DNA of 64,000 nucleotides from UBA4722 sp044221135 (GTDB lineage Bacteria; Pseudomonadota; Gammaproteobacteria; DSM-16500), in contig JBGAPT010000007.1 of NCBI GenBank assembly GCA_044221135.1, positions 1 through 64,000 on the forward strand, given 5' to 3'. The notes beneath the pieces were generated by a model. The model ran no database searches and was not told where the DNA came from. It was given only the letters and a program-made list of their open reading frames with translations. Positions 24,435-33,093 of this stretch are shown piece after piece. Position numbers and translations under genes: made by a program. Position 1 is the first letter of the stretch. Every line of letters begins with the position of its first letter.

Positions 24435-25331
24435 ATGTCAGGACTCCGTATCAAGACAGGTACTACTCTCTTAATCACTGCATTCATATTCGCTTCAGCA
24501 CAAGCGCAAGAGGATACACCAGCAGCCTCTAGCAAGTCAGAAACCCCAACAACCCCTACCAAGTCAGAGAGTTATTTAAAAGAAATAAGAGACTGTTTGT
24601 TAGTCAATATCAATAAGCTTCCTGTTTATTTACATCAACTCACTAAAATGGCCCTCAGTTGGTTAGCACCGGATGACTCAGACATTACAGCTACACAGCA
24701 AAATAACTTTGCGACGCTGGCCAATCTACAATTGAAAAATTCGACACTGCAAATAGACAGCCAAAATAGATTTCTTCGTGATTTCTTAACCAACCCTTCA
24801 TTACAAAATGATATTATTTATCAAACTTTATTAAACCAACCTTATAATCCTAACACACCGTCTCAACCCATCGATCCAGCTTATGCTTATACGAAGTATG
24901 CCTCTGCGCTCAATGTATCACACAAAGACATTCCACTGCCCATACACAATAAAAAAGCAGCGGCGGCTCAGCTTATGTATATCAATTACTATAAAACAAG
25001 TTCTGCGATACAAACTTATAATGGCTACATTTTAAGTGAACTTTATGCTGATTTCAAAAATAAGAATGCGGTAAAACAAACACAAGATTCTCTTATCCAA
25101 AAAGCCAGTGACTCTGACTGGTTTACACAAATTGCTTCTGAAAATATAGGCATTGTACTGCGCCAAATCCTGCTCTATAACTCACAAACCTATGTACTAC
25201 TTGCTCAACTCTTGGAAACACAAAAGAAATTATTAGCGTCCCAAGCTATGAACAACGCCCTACTTATTTCTATAAACCAAGAAGAGGAAGGTCGACTCTA
25301 TGCCAAAGCAAACGGACAGGTACCCGATTAA
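24435..25331 (+). CDS. icmX: Dot/Icm periplasmic protein IcmX (short form)
   Basis: IcmX is a secreted or periplasmic Dot/Icm component. The 298-residue protein has a signal peptide (LLITAFIFASAQAQ), a Thr/Ser linker, then SYLKEIRDCLLVNINKLPVY and a helical body rich in Gln, Asn and Tyr, including YLLNQPYNP-like segments (QTLLNQPYNPNTPSQPID). Legionella IcmX is longer (about 470). Identity rests on position after icmW and general composition, with weaker sequence support. A GAAGGAAT ribosome site precedes the ATG. Confidence 0.82.
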   Translation: MSGLRIKTGTTLLITAFIFASAQAQEDTPAASSKSETPTTPTKSESYLKEIRDCLLVNINKLPVYLHQLTKMALSWLAPDDSDITATQQNNFATLANLQLKNSTLQIDSQNRFLRDFLTNPSLQNDIIYQTLLNQPYNPNTPSQPIDPAYAYTKYASALNVSHKDIPLPIHNKKAAAAQLMYINYYKTSSAIQTYNGYILSELYADFKNKNAVKQTQDSLIQKASDSDWFTQIASENIGIVLRQILLYNSQTYVLLAQLLETQKKLLASQAMNNALLISINQEEEGRLYAKANGQVPD

Positions 25332-25397
25332 TACAAGCGTAAAATGCAATGACGTGATGATATAACATTTGCTTTTCCGCCAATAAAATTCATACCT

Positions 25398-26264
25398 TTA
25401 ATCCACATTCTGCACTTGCTCACGGATCTGTTCAATCAACACTTTTAACTCTACAGAAGCTCTTGTTGTATCAACATCGGTTGATTTTGCACCCAACGTG
25501 TTTGCTTCCCGATGCAACTCTTGCATCAAAAAATCCAAACGCCGACCTGACACACCGCCCTGTTTTAAAATACGGCGTACTTCAGAAATATGTGCATCAA
25601 TACGGTCTAGCTCTTCCATCACATCCGTTTTTTGTGCAAATAAAACAATTTCTTGCTCAAGACGCTCTGCATCCAACTCAAGTTTGGCATCACTAAACCG
25701 TGCAATTAATCGTTCACGCTGATACGTCAAAATTTCTGGCATATGCTGACGTATTTTAGTAACCTCCATTTTCATTTGCTCTAAGCGCTGTAAAAATAAT
25801 TGCTTTAATTCCTCACCCTCACGCGCTCGCGCTGCGACTAAATCTTCTAACGCTTTATCCAGCAACACTAACACTTGATCCTGAATCACCTCCAAGTCTA
25901 TTTCTGCCATTTGAAAAATACCCGGCCAATGTAGAATATCCATAGGATTCACTGGCGCAGCAGATTTTAATTTTTGCGCGATGATTTCACTCGCATGACA
26001 CAGCTGGTCTGAAAGAGCATGATTAATTGTAATGCCTATGCCTAACGTATCACTGGGTTGAAACCGTAAATGACATTCAATTTTACCGCGCTTAATATGA
26101 TGACGAATACACTCACGCATAGGTGCTTCTAAAGCATGCAACGTTTCTGGCAATCGCAGTATCATTTCAAGATAACGATGATTAATCGAACGCAGCTCGC
26201 ACACTGCAGTGCCCCAATCGCCTTGCCCCTGGATTCTTGAAAAAGCGGTCATACTCTGGATCAT
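25398..26264 (-). CDS. YicC family endoribonuclease
   Basis: YicC-like proteins act in RNA turnover. The 288-residue protein begins MIQSMTAFSRIQGQG, has SINHRYLEMILRLPE, and the C-terminal DUF1732 part with KTDVMEELDRIDAHISE, GGVSGRRLDFLMQELHRE and NTLGAKS, the most conserved YicC block. It is divergent from rph, the usual yicC/rph arrangement in gammaproteobacteria. Confidence 0.94.
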   Translation of the reverse strand: MIQSMTAFSRIQGQGDWGTAVCELRSINHRYLEMILRLPETLHALEAPMRECIRHHIKRGKIECHLRFQPSDTLGIGITINHALSDQLCHASEIIAQKLKSAAPVNPMDILHWPGIFQMAEIDLEVIQDQVLVLLDKALEDLVAARAREGEELKQLFLQRLEQMKMEVTKIRQHMPEILTYQRERLIARFSDAKLELDAERLEQEIVLFAQKTDVMEELDRIDAHISEVRRILKQGGVSGRRLDFLMQELHREANTLGAKSTDVDTTRASVELKVLIEQIREQVQNVD

Positions 26265-26292
26265 AGTGATTTTACCTTTTTTGATTTGCGTT

Positions 26293-26380
26293 TACCTGTG
26301 CCCGCGTGCATCTTCAATTCTAAATGACTGGGGCTTTTAATAAAAGCAAGGAGTTCACGCGCTTTTCAGCGGGAACTCCT
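26293..26380. repeat. Repeat remnants between yicC and rph
   Basis: GTGCCCGCGTGCATCTTC (about 26297) is half of the family 3 arm. AGGAGTTCACGC, the same 8-base loop and GCGGGAACTCCT (26349-26380) are the third hairpin of family 1 alone. Both look like decayed or partial copies. Confidence 0.7.
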
Positions 26381-26462
26381 GAATAAGCATTAAAAATCGC
26401 ATCTTGAGATGTAATGGGTATATAATGTTCGCCCTGTCATCTATTTAATTAAAGAGAACACT

Positions 26463-27209
26463 ATGCGAACAAGCAAAAGAGAAAATAATCAATCACGCGA
26501 AATTCGCCTCACGCGGCACTATACAAAACATGCCGAAGGCTCAGTACTCGTAGAATTTGGCGATACTCAAGTCATTTGCACCGCGAGTGTCACACCGGGC
26601 GTTCCTCCTTTTTTAAAAAACACTGGCAAAGGCTGGCTAACCGCTGAATATAGCATGCTACCTCGCGCTACTCATGAACGCATACAACGGGAAGCAACGA
26701 AAGGCAAACAAAGCGGCAGAACACAAGAAATTCAACGTTTAATCGCCCGCTCCCTACGCGCTGCCGTCAACCTCAACGCTCTAGGTGAAAATACCATCAC
26801 CATTGATTGCGATGTCATCCAAGCTGATGGCGGTACTCGCACTGCGTCCATCACCGGCGGCTGTGTCGCTTTATACGATGCCATTCACTATTTAAAACAA
26901 AAAACAAAATTAAAATCCGACCCTTTCAAACAATTTATTGCTTCCCTTTCTGTAGGCATTGTCAGCGGCACACCCTTATTAGATTTAGATTATGCTGAAG
27001 ATTCAAACGCTGATACGGATATGAATGTAGTCATGACTGAGCATGGCGGTTTTATTGAAGTGCAAGGAACAGCAGAAAAAGATCCCTTTAAACAGGAAGA
27101 ATTGGATCAGTTATTGGTATTGGCAAAAGCGGGCATTCAACAATTGATAGAAAAGCAGAAAGCTGTTTTGGGGTTATTTGATTTAAATGAATTTTCAGAA
27201 TCGAAATAA
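26463..27209 (+). CDS. rph: Ribonuclease PH
   Basis: This phosphorolytic 3'-5' exoribonuclease trims tRNA ends. The 248-residue protein has REIRLTRHYTKHAEGSVLVE, GWLTAEYSMLPRATHER, the phosphate-site GRTQEIQRLIARSLRA, and IDCDVIQADGGTRTASITG. Length is slightly above the usual 238. GAGA precedes the ATG. It is divergent from yicC. Confidence 0.96.
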   Translation: MRTSKRENNQSREIRLTRHYTKHAEGSVLVEFGDTQVICTASVTPGVPPFLKNTGKGWLTAEYSMLPRATHERIQREATKGKQSGRTQEIQRLIARSLRAAVNLNALGENTITIDCDVIQADGGTRTASITGGCVALYDAIHYLKQKTKLKSDPFKQFIASLSVGIVSGTPLLDLDYAEDSNADTDMNVVMTEHGGFIEVQGTAEKDPFKQEELDQLLVLAKAGIQQLIEKQKAVLGLFDLNEFSESK

Positions 27210-27231
27210 TCCTCAGTCATATCATTGTAAT

Positions 27232-27371
27232 CTGTGTCATCCCCGCGAAGGCGGGGACCCATCTTGCAAATACCACCAAACAATAAGTAGTACGATCGAA
27301 ATTGAATTATCAAGAAATAAGGTAGTTAAGGAGACAAGTCACGATGGGTCCCCGCCTTCGCGGGGATGACA
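27232..27371. repeat. Inverted repeat with CCCCGCGAAGGCGGGG arms (family 4)
   Basis: GTCATCCCCGCGAAGGCGGG followed by GACCCATC, and the reverse complement at the other end, flank about 80 bp of unrelated sequence. It lies between convergent rph and the hypothetical gene. Confidence 0.9.
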
Positions 27372-27389
27372 TGGAAAATAGATAAACCG

Positions 27390-27914
27390 TTATGGTTTTA
27401 ACTTATGCTTTATCTGCGACTCTTGCTGAGAGGAATCTTGCTCAGAGAGTTGAAATAATCCTAAACGCTTCTTTGCTTTTGTAGCAAACTCTTTCGTCTG
27501 TGACACTGTATCCAATCGCGCACGAGCATACGCTAAGGTAATGGGTGCGTTACTCAAAACCACTCGACTTTTATCACCACCAGCGGCCAAAAAACCCGCT
27601 TTATTTCTATCTAACATCTCCTGTCTGCCTACGTCTACTAAGCGACCCTGCTGATTGCATTCCTCTTTGATAAAGTTTGCAACAATTTCTTTTACTACCA
27701 AAGTAGCAGGACGTCCCCATAAATCGTAATGGAAAAACACATCGAAAGAAGGATTTATTTTGATAAGCGATTCTTGCTTGCCGTGCTTGTAATGCACATA
27801 ATGTGCTTTCTCCCTAAGCTGAGGATTTGTTTTTGATTGTTCTAATAAGTTTAATAAAGCTTGCTTTAATCCTGCAGGGCCTTCTGCGATTGTATCAGTA
27901 TTTCTCGTTTTCAC
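27390..27914 (-). CDS. Hypothetical protein with a PmrA-like promoter; Dot/Icm effector candidate
   Basis: I recognise no family in this 174-residue soluble protein. It starts at GTG 27914 (AGGT upstream). The middle has HYVHYKHGKQESLIKINPS and FFHYDLWGRPATLVVKEIV. The C-terminus is rich in Gln, Ser and Lys (EQDSSQQESQ), as is common in Dot/Icm effectors. Its promoter carries the two 11-bp-spaced CTTAAG boxes placed 10 bp before TATAAT. Together these make it an effector candidate. There is no direct evidence of export. Confidence 0.8.
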   Translation of the reverse strand: MKTRNTDTIAEGPAGLKQALLNLLEQSKTNPQLREKAHYVHYKHGKQESLIKINPSFDVFFHYDLWGRPATLVVKEIVANFIKEECNQQGRLVDVGRQEMLDRNKAGFLAAGGDKSRVVLSNAPITLAYARARLDTVSQTKEFATKAKKRLGLFQLSEQDSSQQESQIKHKLKP

Positions 27915-27952
27915 CTGGGCTTACCTATCCTTAATGTATTAATCATATCGTC

Positions 27953-27985
27953 ATTATATACAATTAACCTTAAGGTACCCTTAAG
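27953..27985 (-). promoter_or_regulatory. PmrA-like promoter: CTTAAG-N5-CTTAAG-N10-TATAAT
   Basis: On the minus strand CTTAAG boxes lie at 27985-27980 and 27974-27969, 11 bp apart, then TATAAT at 27958-27953. The gene start is about 39 bp further. The published PmrA consensus for Legionella/Coxiella, as I recall it, is CTTAA-N2-TT-N2-CTTAA (11-bp period) near the -35 position. Confidence 0.65.
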
Positions 27986-28069
27986 AGCTTAAAAAAACTG
28001 ATTAAAAACATACAAAAGCACCGTAAAAATCTGCCCCCTGAGAGAGCCCAACAGAGAGCAGGTTAATAT

Positions 28070-28837
28070 CTACGTATAATCAACTAGTAATGGCGCATGA
28101 TCCGAAAAACGCTGTTCTTTAAAGATTGACACTGACTTGATTGAGCTTAGCAATCCAGGTGTCACCACTTGATAATCAATCCGCCATCCTACATTTTTGG
28201 CCCAAGCTTGTCCACGATTAGACCACCATGTATAGTGATCAGCCTCTTGGTTCAAATATCTAAAAGCATCAAAAAATCCCAATGAACTGAATAATTGATC
28301 CATCCACGCACGTTCTTCAGGTAAAAAACCAGAGTTTTTTTGATTCCCACGCCAATTTTTTAAATCAATTTGGCGATGCGCAATATTGAAATCGCCACAA
28401 AGAATGATTTCTTTTGATTTTGATATCAGTATTTTCAAATAATCCGCATAGCGTTTAAGAAAATTGAACTTAATTGCCTGACGAAGTTCACCACTGGTTC
28501 CTGATGGAAGATAAACGGATGCAACACAATAGTCCGGGAAATGCGCTTCGATATAACGACCTTCTTGATCTGCTTCAGGCCAGCCCAGTCCAGTGATGAC
28601 TTCCATCGGTTTTTGTCTGGAATAGATACCCACACCACTGTAGCCTTTTTTCTCTGCGCAATGAAAATAGCTATAATATCCTTCAGGCTGGAATAACTGA
28701 TGTTGCAAATCAAGATGTTGCGCTCTGACTTCTTGCACACACACAACATCAGCGTTTTGTTTTAGCATCCATTCAAAAAACCCTTTTTTAGCTGCAGAGC
28801 GGATACCATTCAAATTCAGTGTAATAATACGTGGCAT
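28070..28837 (-). CDS. xth: Exodeoxyribonuclease III (AP endonuclease family)
   Basis: This DNA repair nuclease of 255 residues belongs to the exonuclease-endonuclease-phosphatase fold. It has TLNLNGIRSAAKKGF, VCVQEVRAQ (metal-binding Glu), the GVGIYSRQKP strand, LCGDFNIAHRQIDLKN, TWWSNRGQAWAKNVGWRIDY and the C-terminal RFSDHAPLLVDY with the catalytic Asp-His. It lies 12 bp after asmA on the same strand. Confidence 0.93.
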   Translation of the reverse strand: MPRIITLNLNGIRSAAKKGFFEWMLKQNADVVCVQEVRAQHLDLQHQLFQPEGYYSYFHCAEKKGYSGVGIYSRQKPMEVITGLGWPEADQEGRYIEAHFPDYCVASVYLPSGTSGELRQAIKFNFLKRYADYLKILISKSKEIILCGDFNIAHRQIDLKNWRGNQKNSGFLPEERAWMDQLFSSLGFFDAFRYLNQEADHYTWWSNRGQAWAKNVGWRIDYQVVTPGLLSSIKSVSIFKEQRFSDHAPLLVDYT

Positions 28838-28849
28838 GGAATAAGAAAC

Positions 28850-30727
28850 CTAATGACCCAATAAATTTTGCAGCATTTCTCCAGCTTTTCCTTGCACTTT
28901 TTCTTTTATCTGGTCCTGCACTTTTAATTCAATTTTTTTAATTTGCTGATCCGCCACCGCTTTTACCAATACAGCCGTGTCCAGACGAATGGAAGGATCT
29001 TTAAGGCTGCCTACAATATTGATTGGTATAGGCAACCCATAGAGATTTCCCCAATCATTTTTTTGGTCCATCGTTGATTGGCTCAATACTGTTTGCAAAT
29101 GATAATCTATTTTTTGATTCACCAAATCAATAGTACCCTTACCATTCGTTTTAAAACGTGGAGAATTAAGCGCTAAATCATCATTCACCATCACACCGTC
29201 ACGAAACACAACATTCCCCGTCATGCTATCAAACGTAGTTTGCTTGGTATCTGTTGTCATCAGTGCTTTCTGTTTTAACACTGAATAGGCGCTATCAATT
29301 AAATAACCAATGTCCATTCCTTGTAAAACACCCTGGTTAAAGCTGATATGCCCTGTACCATTTAAGTTTTTAACCATGGCATCGGAGTTACTTCCCGCAG
29401 CAGTTGTTATTTGCAATTCTATATTACCCATGCCTTTCAGTTTAAGCTTTTGATTATTACTTCCTAAATCTTGCAGCAACGGCTCTACATGCACATTCAA
29501 CAATTTACTTTGCATAGCAATTTGCGGCACTGCGCCAGTCAAATTCACTTTCACATTCGATTGCAAATCACCTTGATAAAAATTCGCCGTAATAGGCGCT
29601 AATTCTAAAATGCCAATTTGATAATGCATAGGAATAAGAACATGACTAAGCTTGACATGTTTCGCTTCTATGGTGTCAATCTTAAATTTGCCTTGCACAT
29701 CAATAGCATTAGCTGCTGCTGTAAAATCAATATCACCACTCATATTTTTAAGCACTTGCACATTCACCATATCTTGACCCACACTTTGCAATAATTCTTT
29801 CAAATCAAATGGCTGAATTTGAAAATGGCCGGTCGCATAAGGAGCTGCTGTCAAATCCACTACACCGATTTTTCCAGTCAGGTCCAATGGACCCATTTGC
29901 CCATGAAAATGAGTCCATTGCACTGTTTGTTGTTGCAAGTCTGCAATTACATCGCCTGTCAACCGCCAATCAAATTTCTTGGTATCTTGCTGCAACTGTG
30001 CAATCAATATAAGATCACGAAAAGAAAAAATTTGCTGGTCTATACTCAACGACGTTTCGCTAGTCAATTTTACATGACCTGACAATGCTGGGTTTTTAGT
30101 TCTGAAATGAAATTCACTGGAAATAGGAAAAGGCTTTAAAAAACTAATATTTTTAGCCTTCAAACTCAGGTTCTCAATGCTGCCAACTTGTTTTTTCTGT
30201 TTATCTGTCCAGTTAACTTCCGCACGAGTCACTTCAATACCCGATATCAGTAATCCAGCAGATAATTTTTTCATTTGATTATCATGGGAGTGATCGGTTG
30301 AAAAAGGTTTCGCTGTATCCGCTAAGGGCTGTTGAAATTGCCAATTATTCTTGCCATTGGCCTCTGTAATCAAATTTAATTTTAATCCATCCAGCAAAAT
30401 ACCGCTGGATTCAATTCTGTTATGTAGTAACGGAAATAACTTTACGCCAATCGTTGCATGTTGCATTTCAGCAAATACTTTTTGTTCAAAACCAGCAGGA
30501 TTGCTCAATACGATATGCCCTGTTTTTACTCCTAAATAAGGAAACAGTGACCATGATAAATCCCCTTCAATAGTCAGCTGGCGACCGGTATATTTTAAAA
30601 CTTGCTCGGCAATCAGCGGCTTAAAGCGATTAGGATTCACAAAGGTTACCAAACAGACGGCCGTCAGAATAATGAGTAAAACCAAAATACTGACAAAAGC
30701 CCCTAGCCATTTTATAGATTTTCTCAT
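28850..30727 (-). CDS. AsmA family protein
   Basis: AsmA-like proteins are inner-membrane anchored, mostly periplasmic, and are linked to outer-membrane lipid transport. The 625-residue protein has an N-terminal helix (LGAFVSILVLLIILTAVCLVT), then NPNRFKPLIAEQVLKYTGRQ, IEGDLSWSLFPYLGVKTGHI, typical of the AsmA start. Near the C-terminus is the AsmA-2 region GTGHISFNQGVLQGMDIGYL, and then NGKGTIDLVNQKIDYHLQT. GGTGGAG precedes the ATG. xth follows. Confidence 0.92.
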   Translation of the reverse strand: MRKSIKWLGAFVSILVLLIILTAVCLVTFVNPNRFKPLIAEQVLKYTGRQLTIEGDLSWSLFPYLGVKTGHIVLSNPAGFEQKVFAEMQHATIGVKLFPLLHNRIESSGILLDGLKLNLITEANGKNNWQFQQPLADTAKPFSTDHSHDNQMKKLSAGLLISGIEVTRAEVNWTDKQKKQVGSIENLSLKAKNISFLKPFPISSEFHFRTKNPALSGHVKLTSETSLSIDQQIFSFRDLILIAQLQQDTKKFDWRLTGDVIADLQQQTVQWTHFHGQMGPLDLTGKIGVVDLTAAPYATGHFQIQPFDLKELLQSVGQDMVNVQVLKNMSGDIDFTAAANAIDVQGKFKIDTIEAKHVKLSHVLIPMHYQIGILELAPITANFYQGDLQSNVKVNLTGAVPQIAMQSKLLNVHVEPLLQDLGSNNQKLKLKGMGNIELQITTAAGSNSDAMVKNLNGTGHISFNQGVLQGMDIGYLIDSAYSVLKQKALMTTDTKQTTFDSMTGNVVFRDGVMVNDDLALNSPRFKTNGKGTIDLVNQKIDYHLQTVLSQSTMDQKNDWGNLYGLPIPINIVGSLKDPSIRLDTAVLVKAVADQQIKKIELKVQDQIKEKVQGKAGEMLQNLLGH

Positions 30728-30749
30728 ATGCTTTCTCCACCTTGGACAT

Positions 30750-30823
30750 TGGAGCGGGTGATGGGAATCGAACCCACGCTAAGAGCTTGGGAAGCTCCCG
30801 TTCTACCATTGAACTACACCCGC
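30750..30823 (-). tRNA. tRNA-Gly (CCC anticodon)
   Basis: The minus strand folds as a complete 74-nt tRNA: acceptor GCGGGTG pairing with CACCCGC, a D-arm with TAGTTCAATGGTAGAAC, an anticodon stem GGAGC/GCTCT around loop TTCCCAA (anticodon CCC), and a T-arm with GGGTTCGATTCCC. Discriminator T and an encoded CCA are present. It resembles E. coli glyU. Confidence 0.95.
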
Positions 30824-30874
30824 AAATTAACGCTGATTATGTCATTATCTGGATTAAAAAACCAATAGGAATGC

Positions 30875-31058
30875 ATATACCCATAATACCTCAAGCTGCG
30901 AGATTTTAACGCTCATCTTACTTCGAATTTGAAGCTTTTTCCAATTAAAAAATCCTCACAATACAATGAGTATTACTCGGATTTTTTAATTGAAAAAAGC
31001 TTCAACTTCTCGTAAGCTGAACGTTAAAATCTCGCAGCTTGAGGTATTATGGGTATAT
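30875..31058. mobile_element. 184-bp MITE-like inverted repeat ending at a start codon
   Basis: Perfect arms of about 38 bp (ATATACCCATAATACC, then CAAGCTGCGAGATTTTAACG) occur at both ends in opposite orientation. An inner pair (GAAGC, TTTTTC, CAATTAAAAAATCC) also matches. The right end at 31058 directly abuts the ATG of the next gene, so the element provides its whole 5' leader. No transposase is encoded. Confidence 0.88.
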
Positions 31059-31370
31059 ATGTACAAAATCTGCTTTTATGTCCCCGCCACACACGTTGAA
31101 CAAGTCAAACAAGCCATGTTTGAAGCAGGCGCCGGTAAACTAGACAACTATAGTCACTGTGCTTGGCAAGTATTAGGTGAAGGACAATACCTACCTCTTG
31201 CCGGCAGCAAACCTTTTCTTGGCTTACAACAACACTTATCAAAAGAAGCAGAATATAAAGTAGAGATGATGTGTACAGATCAATTCATTCATGATGTGAT
31301 TGCTGCGTTAAAATCAAGTCATCCGTACGAAGTGCCCGCTTATCAAGTGATTGCTTTGGAAGAGTTCTAA
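31059..31370 (+). CDS. Nif3/YqfO-type PII-like domain protein
   Basis: This 103-residue stand-alone domain is of the kind found in the middle of some Nif3/YqfO proteins (E. coli YqfO-like). It reads YKICFYVPATHVEQVKQAMF, GAGKLDNYSHCAWQVLGEGQ, and SSHPYEVPAYQVI. The ATG at 31059 is preferred: a longer frame from 30990 runs through the inverted repeat. A GAGG lies about 15 bases upstream, inside the repeat. Its function is unknown. sbcB starts one base after its stop. Confidence 0.85.
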   Translation: MYKICFYVPATHVEQVKQAMFEAGAGKLDNYSHCAWQVLGEGQYLPLAGSKPFLGLQQHLSKEAEYKVEMMCTDQFIHDVIAALKSSHPYEVPAYQVIALEEF

Positions 31371-31371
31371 C

Positions 31372-32760
31372 TTGGATACTTATTTGTTTTATGACATTGA
31401 AACCACCGGTTTAAGCAAAGCTTTTGACCAGGTGTTACATTTTGCAGCGATCCGCACTGACCGCTCATTAAAAGAATTAGAACGTTATGAAATAAAAATC
31501 AAACTCAATCCTGACGTGATTCCTTCACCAGCAGCTATCATTACACATCACATGAGCTTAAAAGAAATTGCAGAAGGTATGAATGAATTCGATGGCATTA
31601 AACAAATTCACCACTGGTTAAATATGCCTGGCACCATTAGCTTAGGCTATAACACATTGCGTTTTGATGATGAATTCTTACGTTTTTCTTTTTATCGTAA
31701 TTTATTACCTCCTTATACGCATCAATATGCCAATCAATGCGGACGCATGGATTTGTATCCGATGGCAGTCATGTATTTTCTTTTTAAAAACACTCTTTTA
31801 AAATGGCCAGTGATTGAAGGAAAACCGTCATTTAAACTCGCTGAGTTAAGCGCGGCAAATCATCTTGCAAAAGGACGCGCCCATCATGCCATGGTAGATG
31901 TGGAAGCAACACTCGCTTTAGCGAGACTTTTCTTTAAAGAGCGCGACATGTGGGATTATCTCGCAGGTTATTTTAATAAAGAGCAGGATCAAACTCGTTT
32001 ACGAGATTTACAAAACGCGCCCGCACTGATGATTGATGGCATTTTAGGCGCCGAAAAATATTATCAAAGTCCCGTATTATTTTTAGGTATGCATCAACAC
32101 TACAAAAATCAAATGCTGTGGCTTCGCTTAGATACTGAAGAACTCACCAAAATAACACCGGAAACAATCCCAGAAGTCCTTGTAGTCCATAAAAAAATAG
32201 GAGAACCTAGTTTTATCCTGCCATTCAAAGAACGCTTTTTACAGCACTTGACGCCTGAGCGCAGAGCACTGATTGACTCAAATAAAAAATGGCTAGAACA
32301 ACACCCAGGCATTTTTTCACAACTGATCGCCTATCACACTGACTATCAATACCCCTTTTACCCAGATACCGACGTAGCAGCGGGTCTCTATATCAATGGA
32401 TTCTGGAACTCTGCGGAAATACATTTTTGCAATACATTTCACACAGCAAGTCACAAACAAAAAGCAGCATTAACAGAACACACTCAAAACCCACGACTAC
32501 AAATGCTCGCATTGCGTATTCTTGGAAACCATTACCCAGAAACATTAACAGCCCATCAAACCGAACAATTTGCTGACTATATGAAAAAAATAAATTCCTC
32601 TGCTGACAATGAGATTTTAATTGACTACCAAGGGAAAAAACGATTAACCCCTCGCGTCGCACTGAATGAGATCCTGGAGTTACGAAAAGATTCTAAACTC
32701 ACTTCCGTACAGCTTGAATTACTACATGAATTAGAAACTTATTTGCAATCTACGGATTAA
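31372..32760 (+). CDS. sbcB: Exodeoxyribonuclease I
   Basis: ExoI is a processive 3'-5' single-strand DNA exonuclease of recombination and repair. The 462-residue protein begins at TTG 31372, after GGAAGAG. It has the DnaQ-type motif FYDIETTGLSKAFDQVLHFA, GYNTLRFDDEFLRFSFYRN, AELSAANHLAKGRAHHAMVD (ExoIII motif His/Asp), and the C-terminal SH3-like and helical domains. No ATG fits the family start. It follows the small Nif3-like gene by one base. Confidence 0.93.
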   Translation: MDTYLFYDIETTGLSKAFDQVLHFAAIRTDRSLKELERYEIKIKLNPDVIPSPAAIITHHMSLKEIAEGMNEFDGIKQIHHWLNMPGTISLGYNTLRFDDEFLRFSFYRNLLPPYTHQYANQCGRMDLYPMAVMYFLFKNTLLKWPVIEGKPSFKLAELSAANHLAKGRAHHAMVDVEATLALARLFFKERDMWDYLAGYFNKEQDQTRLRDLQNAPALMIDGILGAEKYYQSPVLFLGMHQHYKNQMLWLRLDTEELTKITPETIPEVLVVHKKIGEPSFILPFKERFLQHLTPERRALIDSNKKWLEQHPGIFSQLIAYHTDYQYPFYPDTDVAAGLYINGFWNSAEIHFCNTFHTASHKQKAALTEHTQNPRLQMLALRILGNHYPETLTAHQTEQFADYMKKINSSADNEILIDYQGKKRLTPRVALNEILELRKDSKLTSVQLELLHELETYLQSTD

Positions 32761-32792
32761 CGTAATAGCTTCTCCTCGTCACGTCATTGCAA

Positions 32793-33052
32793 TCTGAGTT
32801 ATCTCCACGAAATTTGCTTTGCTACTGTATTGTCACCGCACCTATCTGTCATCCCCCGCTCTCTTCTCTGTCATCCCCGCTCTCTTCTCTGTCATCCCCG
32901 CGAAGGCGGGGACCCATTATGACTTGTCTCTTAATCTGTACTATTTTCTGGTCATTTAACTTTTACTGTATTGATTTATCATTCAGCGGAATCTATAAGA
33001 TAGGTTCACAGTTAATTCTAGATGGGTCCCCGCCTTCGCCGGGGATGACACA
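32793..33052. repeat. Composite family 4 repeat region between sbcB and the pilin gene
   Basis: The 333-bp gap holds no gene. It contains the reverse of GCAAATTTCGTGGAGATA (about 32795), then tandem units TGTCATCCCCGCTCTCTTCTC (32847-32868 with one extra C, and 32869-32889), then a CCCCGCGAAGGCGGGG arm, and a reversed arm ending near 33052. The right arm has one extra base (GCCTTCGCCGGGG). Confidence 0.85.
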
Positions 33053-33093
33053 CAGCAGTAAATGACGAGAAAAAGTCGATGAGCTATTGCGAA

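Noticed and set aside
27187..27369. Open frame after rph
   Set aside because: It overlaps the rph end and runs through the family 4 inverted repeat. No homology features.
32787..33065. Open frame between sbcB and the pilin gene
   Set aside because: It is made of tandem and inverted family 4 repeats, with no ribosome site and no protein-like composition.
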